DNA of 64,000 nt from Actinomycetes bacterium (GTDB lineage Bacteria > Actinomycetota > Acidimicrobiia > Acidimicrobiales > Acidimicrobiaceae), in the NCBI GenBank assembly GCA_021826315.1, contig JAKAZZ010000006.1, positions 1 to 64,000 on the forward strand, written 5' to 3'. The position numbers and the translations under genes were made by a program. How positions within the stretch are numbered: position 1 is the first letter of the stretch; each line of letters opens with the position of its first letter. The notes beneath the pieces are model-generated. The model was not told the DNA's origin. It did no database searches and saw nothing but the letters and a program-made list of their open reading frames with translations. Positions 63,680 through 64,000 of the stretch are shown here, piece by piece.

Positions 63680-64000
63680 TTAAAGGACGCTTTGTATGAG
63701 AAGGGATGCCAAGGGCGAATCTCCCAGAAGTGCAAAGGCACGATTGATGGACGCCTCAGAGGCGAGGAAGTCTCCATCTTGATGCACCTCCTCAAGTAGT
63801 GCAATCAGAGCCGTAAAGTTGCCCTCACCATCGTAGAGGGCAACTTTTTCGAGTCGAACCAGAAGATCCTTAGGTTCAATTCCGGCTCCCATCTCTCCTA
63901 GGATCGATGAAATCAAGTTAACCGCCTCGCGCTGGCGCTTAGGATCAGCTTTAGCTCTATCGGTTCCACGCTCTTCAATAAGATACGCTACAAAATCCTC
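63680..64000 (-). CDS. C-terminal part of an unidentified protein, cut by window edge
   Basis: The minus-strand frame stays open from the window edge (EDFVAYLIEERGTDRAKADPKRQREAVN) to the TGA at 63682-63680, giving 106 residues. It is helical and acidic, with segments LLVRLEKVALYDGEGNFTALIALLEEVH and ASINRAFALLGDSPLASLL. The TTG at 63916 is a possible internal start, but the frame continues upstream without a stop, so it is more probably the end of a longer gene. No family was recognised. Confidence 0.6.
   Translation of the reverse strand, partial: EDFVAYLIEERGTDRAKADPKRQREAVNLISSILGEMGAGIEPKDLLVRLEKVALYDGEGNFTALIALLEEVHQDGDFLASEASINRAFALLGDSPLASLLIQSVL

Overview
The window looks like chromosomal DNA from a free-living actinobacterium of moderate G+C. 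The evidence is an F420-type LLM oxidoreductase, a nitrobindin-like FABP protein, an actinobacterial-style Tad locus, many TTG and GTG starts, and the order phoH-ybeY-CNNM-era / nitrobindin-uppS-recO-glyQS / dnaG-sigma. A member of the Acidimicrobiia is my best guess, but no rRNA is present to settle it. The gene content points to an aerobic heterotroph using deoxysugars, lactate, acetate and 5-oxoproline.

Layout. 1-1075: the edge of an integrated element. A tyrosine recombinase gene next to a tRNA with a CAT anticodon has lost its catalytic C-terminus to an IS21-type insertion that runs off the left edge. 1.1-4.0 kb: 5-oxoprolinase (pxpA and a fused pxpBC). 4.2-5.9 kb: a SnoaL-like protein and an LLM oxidoreductase. 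6.1-9.2 kb: L-lactate oxidation (lutA and a fused lutBC). 9.9-10.5 kb: a RelBE-type toxin-antitoxin pair. 11.2-11.9 kb: an ankyrin protein. 12.2-24.0 kb: a complete L-rhamnose uptake and catabolic operon on the minus strand, with a divergent LacI-family regulator and two matching operators. RhaEW should yield lactate, which LutABC can oxidise, so the two loci probably form one route. 24-28.6 kb: a phosphatase, a mannonate-oxidoreductase-like SDR and an MFS carrier with a large inserted loop. 29.0-30.7 kb: a DUF2256 mini-gene coupled to an Fe-S photolyase. 31-33 kb: a lipoprotein, an S51 peptidase and tRNA-Asn.

33.3-46.5 kb is the housekeeping block (sigma factor, dnaG, glyQS, recO, uppS, era, CNNM protein, ybeY, phoH). 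It also holds a CarH-like cobalamin-binding regulator and a previously easy-to-miss 51-residue membrane protein between uppS and recO. 46.7-59.4 kb holds regulators, a CpaB-like protein, a very long CpaE/TadZ-like protein whose P-loop lacks both lysines, and tadABC followed by four tightly coupled pilin or TadE/TadG-like genes. An MBL hydrolase and an MFS exporter lie in between. 59.5-63.5 kb: a tyrosine phosphatase, acetyl-CoA synthetase and an acetate transporter. The right edge cuts an unidentified gene.

The most interesting items are the CarH-like light sensor with a non-standard DNA-binding head, the photolyase and DUF2256 pair, the MFS with a 193-residue repetitive insertion, the CpaE-like protein with a degenerate P-loop and a roughly 450-residue linker, the divergent sigma factor behind dnaG, and the small membrane gene inside the uppS-recO operon. 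I saw no CRISPR array or obvious anti-phage island.
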